8,108 nt of DNA from the NCBI GenBank assembly GCA_017424125.1, contig JAFPBM010000070.1, forward strand, positions 1 to 8,108. The letters run 5' to 3'. The number at the start of each line of letters is the position of its first letter. Position 1 is the first letter of the stretch. The notes beneath the pieces were generated by a model. That model made no database searches, was not told the DNA's origin, and saw nothing but the letters and a program-made list of their open reading frames with translations. Of the stretch, positions 5,644 to 8,108 are shown piece after piece. Position numbers and translations under genes: made by a program. The DNA comes from Clostridia bacterium (GTDB lineage: Bacteria; Bacillota; Clostridia; Oscillospirales; Acutalibacteraceae).

Positions 5644-7077
5644 TTACTTTTCTAATGATGAAAGCACTTCTGCTATCACTTCTCGCTCATCAAAATGTAT
5701 GGTCTCACGTCCTAAAATCTGATAGGTTTCGTGTCCTTTACCCGCAAGGACGATAACATCGTCCTTTTGCGCGGTTTTTATTGCATATTCTATGGCTTCT
5801 TTACGGTTTTCTATTACCTTATAGGATACCTTTTTATCGGTTATACCCGCAAGAATATCCTCAATAATTGCAGATGGATTTTCCGTTCTTGGATTATCGC
5901 TTGTCACGATAGAAAAATCGGCATATTCCGTTGCGATTTTACCCATAATCGGTCTTTTGGTTTTATCGCGGTCACCACCGCAACCGAAAAGCACTACAAG
6001 ACGATTTTTCTTACATTCTTTAAAGGTTTTTAAAATATTTTCAAGTCCGTCTGGGGTATGCGCATAGTCGATTATAACCGTAAAATCTTTACCCGTTGGC
6101 ACAACCTCTGCCCTGCCCTTTACACCGTTTATTGCAGATAAAGCCGCGGCGGCAGACGCCGCAGAAAAGCCAAGTTTAATAGCAGCGATTACCGCACACA
6201 TTGAGTTATATACAGAAAATCTTCCGCCTGTTGAAAGTTTTATACGGCTTATTGTTCCGAAACCGACAAACTCATAATCAACGCCGTCGGTGCGGTAATT
6301 AATATTTTTTGCCGTATAGGTAGCATCGTCGCTCTTTGCAGAATAGGTTACCTTTTCCGAAGAAAGTCCCGACGTTATTTTTTCGCTATATTCATCATCA
6401 AAATTAACGATAGAAATTTTTGAATTTTCAAAGAGTTTGCGTTTGGCTAACATATAGTTTTCCATTGTTATATGGTAGTCAAGATGGTCTTGAGTAAGGT
6501 TAGTAAAGATACCTACGCTAAACTCTAATCCTTCCACTCTGCGTTGGTCAAGCGCGTGGCTTGATACCTCCATTATTACGTATTTGCAACCCGCAGATTT
6601 CATTTTTGCGAAAAGTTCTTGCAATTCATAAACGCCCGGTGTTGTATTTTTAGACTCAATTATTTGGTCGCCAATCATATTTTGAATGGTACCAATAAGC
6701 CCAACCTTTTCACCGTTGTGTTCGAGAATAGATTTAATCATATACGTTACGCTTGTTTTACCGTTTGTACCCGTAACGCCGATAATTTTAAGTGATTTTA
6801 CAGGATTTTGAAACCATGCCGCACACATTTCTGCATAAACTTTATGCGTATCAGCGACGATTACTTGGCAAGGTGCGCCAACGTCACGCTCTGCCACAAC
6901 TACGGCAGCACCGTTTTCAAGCGCCGACTTTACAAAATTATGTCCGTCAGCCAATGCGCCATTCACACAAACAAAAGCCCAACCCGATTGCACCTTTCGG
7001 GAATCGTTAGTAACGCCTTTTATATTAATATTTCCTAATGCTTCCGTTACATCGGGCATAAGTTCTTTGAATAGCAT
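5644..7077 (-). CDS. murE: UDP-MurNAc-tripeptide synthetase MurE, predicted meso-diaminopimelate-adding
   Basis: This cytoplasmic Mur ligase adds the third residue to UDP-MurNAc-L-Ala-D-Glu using ATP. From the chosen start it has 477 residues. Visible are NDSR (24-27) in the UDP-binding N-terminal domain, the ATP loop GTNGKT (103-108), NTTPG (144-148), EVSSHALDQRR (170-180), NLTQDHLDYH (193-202), the likely carbamylated lysine in AKRKLF (Lys212), DYAHTPDGLE (337-346), GCGGDRD (365-371) and DNPR (394-397). DNPR, with its arginine contacting the free end of the amino acid, marks enzymes that add meso-DAP rather than L-lysine. I chose the ATG at 7077 because GAGGTG lies six bases upstream; the GTG at 7086, nine bases earlier, is the end of that same motif. 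It starts 12 bases after the PBP stop and is followed by mraY after 12. Confidence 0.97.
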   Translation of the reverse strand: MLFKELMPDVTEALGNINIKGVTNDSRKVQSGWAFVCVNGALADGHNFVKSALENGAAVVVAERDVGAPCQVIVADTHKVYAEMCAAWFQNPVKSLKIIGVTGTNGKTSVTYMIKSILEHNGEKVGLIGTIQNMIGDQIIESKNTTPGVYELQELFAKMKSAGCKYVIMEVSSHALDQRRVEGLEFSVGIFTNLTQDHLDYHITMENYMLAKRKLFENSKISIVNFDDEYSEKITSGLSSEKVTYSAKSDDATYTAKNINYRTDGVDYEFVGFGTISRIKLSTGGRFSVYNSMCAVIAAIKLGFSAASAAAALSAINGVKGRAEVVPTGKDFTVIIDYAHTPDGLENILKTFKECKKNRLVVLFGCGGDRDKTKRPIMGKIATEYADFSIVTSDNPRTENPSAIIEDILAGITDKKVSYKVIENRKEAIEYAIKTAQKDDVIVLAGKGHETYQILGRETIHFDEREVIAEVLSSLEK

Positions 7078-7083
7078 ATTGTT

Positions 7084-7089
7084 CACCTC
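7084..7089 (-). promoter_or_regulatory. Ribosome binding site fixing the murE start
   Basis: GAGGTG directly follows the TAA stop of the upstream PBP gene and stands six bases before the ATG at 7077. Its last three bases are a GTG in the same frame that could be mistaken for the start; using that GTG would leave no room for a binding site. Confidence 0.75.
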
Positions 7090-8108
7090 TTAGTTTGTAG
7101 CATAATCAGCCGAACTGTTATCTCTGAAAAATACGGTAACAACCGTTCCGTAATCAACCGTTGTTTCGGCGGCAATGCTTTGGGTATAGGCAATTACAGC
7201 ACCGCCAGACTGCGCATTACCCGAAAATTCTACGTTTATTCCTGCATTTATAGCCGCATCGTTAACCGCTGCCATTGTCATACCCGAAAAGTTCGGTACT
7301 TTGGTTTCGGTCTTTTCACTTCCCTCTGTATAAAGCACAACAAGGCCGTTTTTGCTAACCGAACTGTTTGCCGCAGGAACCTGTTTTTCTATAGTTTCAC
7401 CATCTCCCACAATTTTATATGAAAGACCTGAAGTTTTTATTTTTTGTTTTGCCGCCTCTACCGTATCACTTGCAACGTCGGGAACTTTTACAAAAAGTTT
7501 GTTAAGTTCTTCCTCACTGTATTGCGGCTCGTATCCTAAATAGGGCAATACTTCGGACAAAATCTGTCCGCCGACCGGTGCCGATATAACACCGCCGTAA
7601 TATTTACTGCCTTTGGGTTCATCAAGCAGTACCAAAACCGCAATTTCAGGATTATCCATAGGGGCTATTCCACAGAAAGAACCAACGTAAAGGTTATCTT
7701 GTCCTGTTGCGTTCATTTGCGCTATTTTTTGTGACGTACCTGTTTTTCCGCCGATTTTATAACCAGCAACGTAGGCGTTTTTAGCACCGCCCGACACGAC
7801 CGAATTTTCAAGCATTTCGCACATTTTTTTGCTTGTTTCTTCCGAAATTACCTGTCGTTTAACCGTTGTTGTAGTGGTGGTTTTAACGTTGCCCTCGGCA
7901 TCTAACACCTTTGAAACCATATACGGTTTGACAAGATAACCGCCATTAACCGCCGCCGCAACAGCACTAATAAATTGAACAGGCGTAATACTAAACGTCT
8001 GACCAAACGAAGAAGACGCTAACTCAACAGGTCCCATAGCGCTTTCAGCGTGATACAGCGAAGAAACCTCGCCCGGCAGGTCGATGCCCGTTTTTTGTGT
8101 AAGGCCAA
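7090..8108 (-). CDS. Class B penicillin-binding protein (SpoVD/FtsI type), 3' part only, with two PASTA domains
   Basis: This D,D-transpeptidase crosslinks peptidoglycan in the periplasm-like space and normally works with the neighbouring SEDS protein. Only the last 338 residues lie in the window; the frame runs open through the right edge, so the membrane anchor and the SxxK and SxN motifs are outside it. Visible from the transpeptidase domain are KTGIDLPGE near the edge, PVELASSSFGQ (about 8031-7999), the third active-site motif KTGT (7746-7735) and YVGSFCGIAP. After the domain ends near 7530, two PASTA repeats follow, about 7494-7324 (KVPDV start) and 7305-7126 (KVPNF start), then a short polar tail. 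A run of six threonines lies in a loop before the KTG motif. PASTA domains and gene order support SpoVD/Pbp2x-like proteins; whether it is the vegetative or the sporulation enzyme is open. Confidence 0.95.
   Translation of the reverse strand, partial: GLTQKTGIDLPGEVSSLYHAESAMGPVELASSSFGQTFSITPVQFISAVAAAVNGGYLVKPYMVSKVLDAEGNVKTTTTTTVKRQVISEETSKKMCEMLENSVVSGGAKNAYVAGYKIGGKTGTSQKIAQMNATGQDNLYVGSFCGIAPMDNPEIAVLVLLDEPKGSKYYGGVISAPVGGQILSEVLPYLGYEPQYSEEELNKLFVKVPDVASDTVEAAKQKIKTSGLSYKIVGDGETIEKQVPAANSSVSKNGLVVLYTEGSEKTETKVPNFSGMTMAAVNDAAINAGINVEFSGNAQSGGAVIAYTQSIAAETTVDYGTVVTVFFRDNSSADYATN

Larger units (their letters stand above)
173..8108 (-). other. dcw operon segment (PBP-murE-mraY-ftsW-murG-murA-ftsQ)
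   Basis: Seven genes in the same direction are separated by gaps of 12, 12, 23, 20, 62 and 2 bases, and I see no intrinsic terminator or convincing internal promoter between them. Each gene has its own purine-rich binding site, several overlapping the end of the previous gene. The layout fits one polycistronic transcript that starts beyond position 8108. No GC-rich stem with a U-run follows ftsQ, so the transcript may read into the next gene. Confidence 0.75.

Noticed and set aside
7078..7086. GTG start for murE at 7086
   Set aside because: The GTG is the end of the GAGGTG binding site; the ATG at 7077 is properly spaced from it.
7863..7881. Short ACC/ACA-rich repeat encoding six threonines in the PBP
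   Set aside because: The codons are mixed (ACC, ACC, ACT, ACA, ACA, ACG), so it is not a clean microsatellite prone to slippage, and it lies in a plausible loop.

Overview
The window is a stretch of a division-and-cell-wall (dcw) cluster, all read from the minus strand, so transcription runs from position 8108 towards position 1. In transcription order it holds: the 3' part of a PASTA-bearing class B penicillin-binding protein (SpoVD/FtsI type), murE, mraY, a SEDS glycosyltransferase (ftsW/spoVE type), murG, murA and ftsQ/divIB. After ftsQ comes an AT-rich gap of about 150 bases with a good-looking promoter and what may be the first codons of the next gene.

The organism is most likely a low-to-moderate GC, Gram-positive anaerobe of the class Clostridia. 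Supporting signs are a transpeptidase with C-terminal PASTA domains, GAGGTG/AAAGGAG ribosome binding sites, murA between murG and ftsQ, and strong similarity of all proteins to Firmicutes forms. The MurE sequence carries the DNPR motif of meso-diaminopimelate-adding enzymes, so DAP-type peptidoglycan is expected. The exact genus cannot be read from this window.

Together the genes cover most of the lipid II pathway and the septal synthase. MurA commits UDP-GlcNAc to the pathway, MurE adds the third stem residue, MraY makes lipid I and MurG makes lipid II. FtsW polymerises lipid II and the PBP crosslinks it, with FtsQ/DivIB scaffolding the division complex. murF (usually near murE/mraY) and murD (usually between mraY and ftsW) are absent here, with only 12 and 23 bases at those two junctions.

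Intergenic gaps are 2 to 62 bases, so this is very probably one operon. Two gaps hold more than a ribosome binding site. Upstream of murG and of murA, inverted repeats pair with the Shine-Dalgarno sequence and begin 3 and 7 bases after the preceding stop codon, an arrangement that suggests translational coupling. I found no mobile element, CRISPR array, tRNA or rRNA, and no novel gene system; the best non-obvious signals are these two RNA hairpins and the promoter region at the left end.
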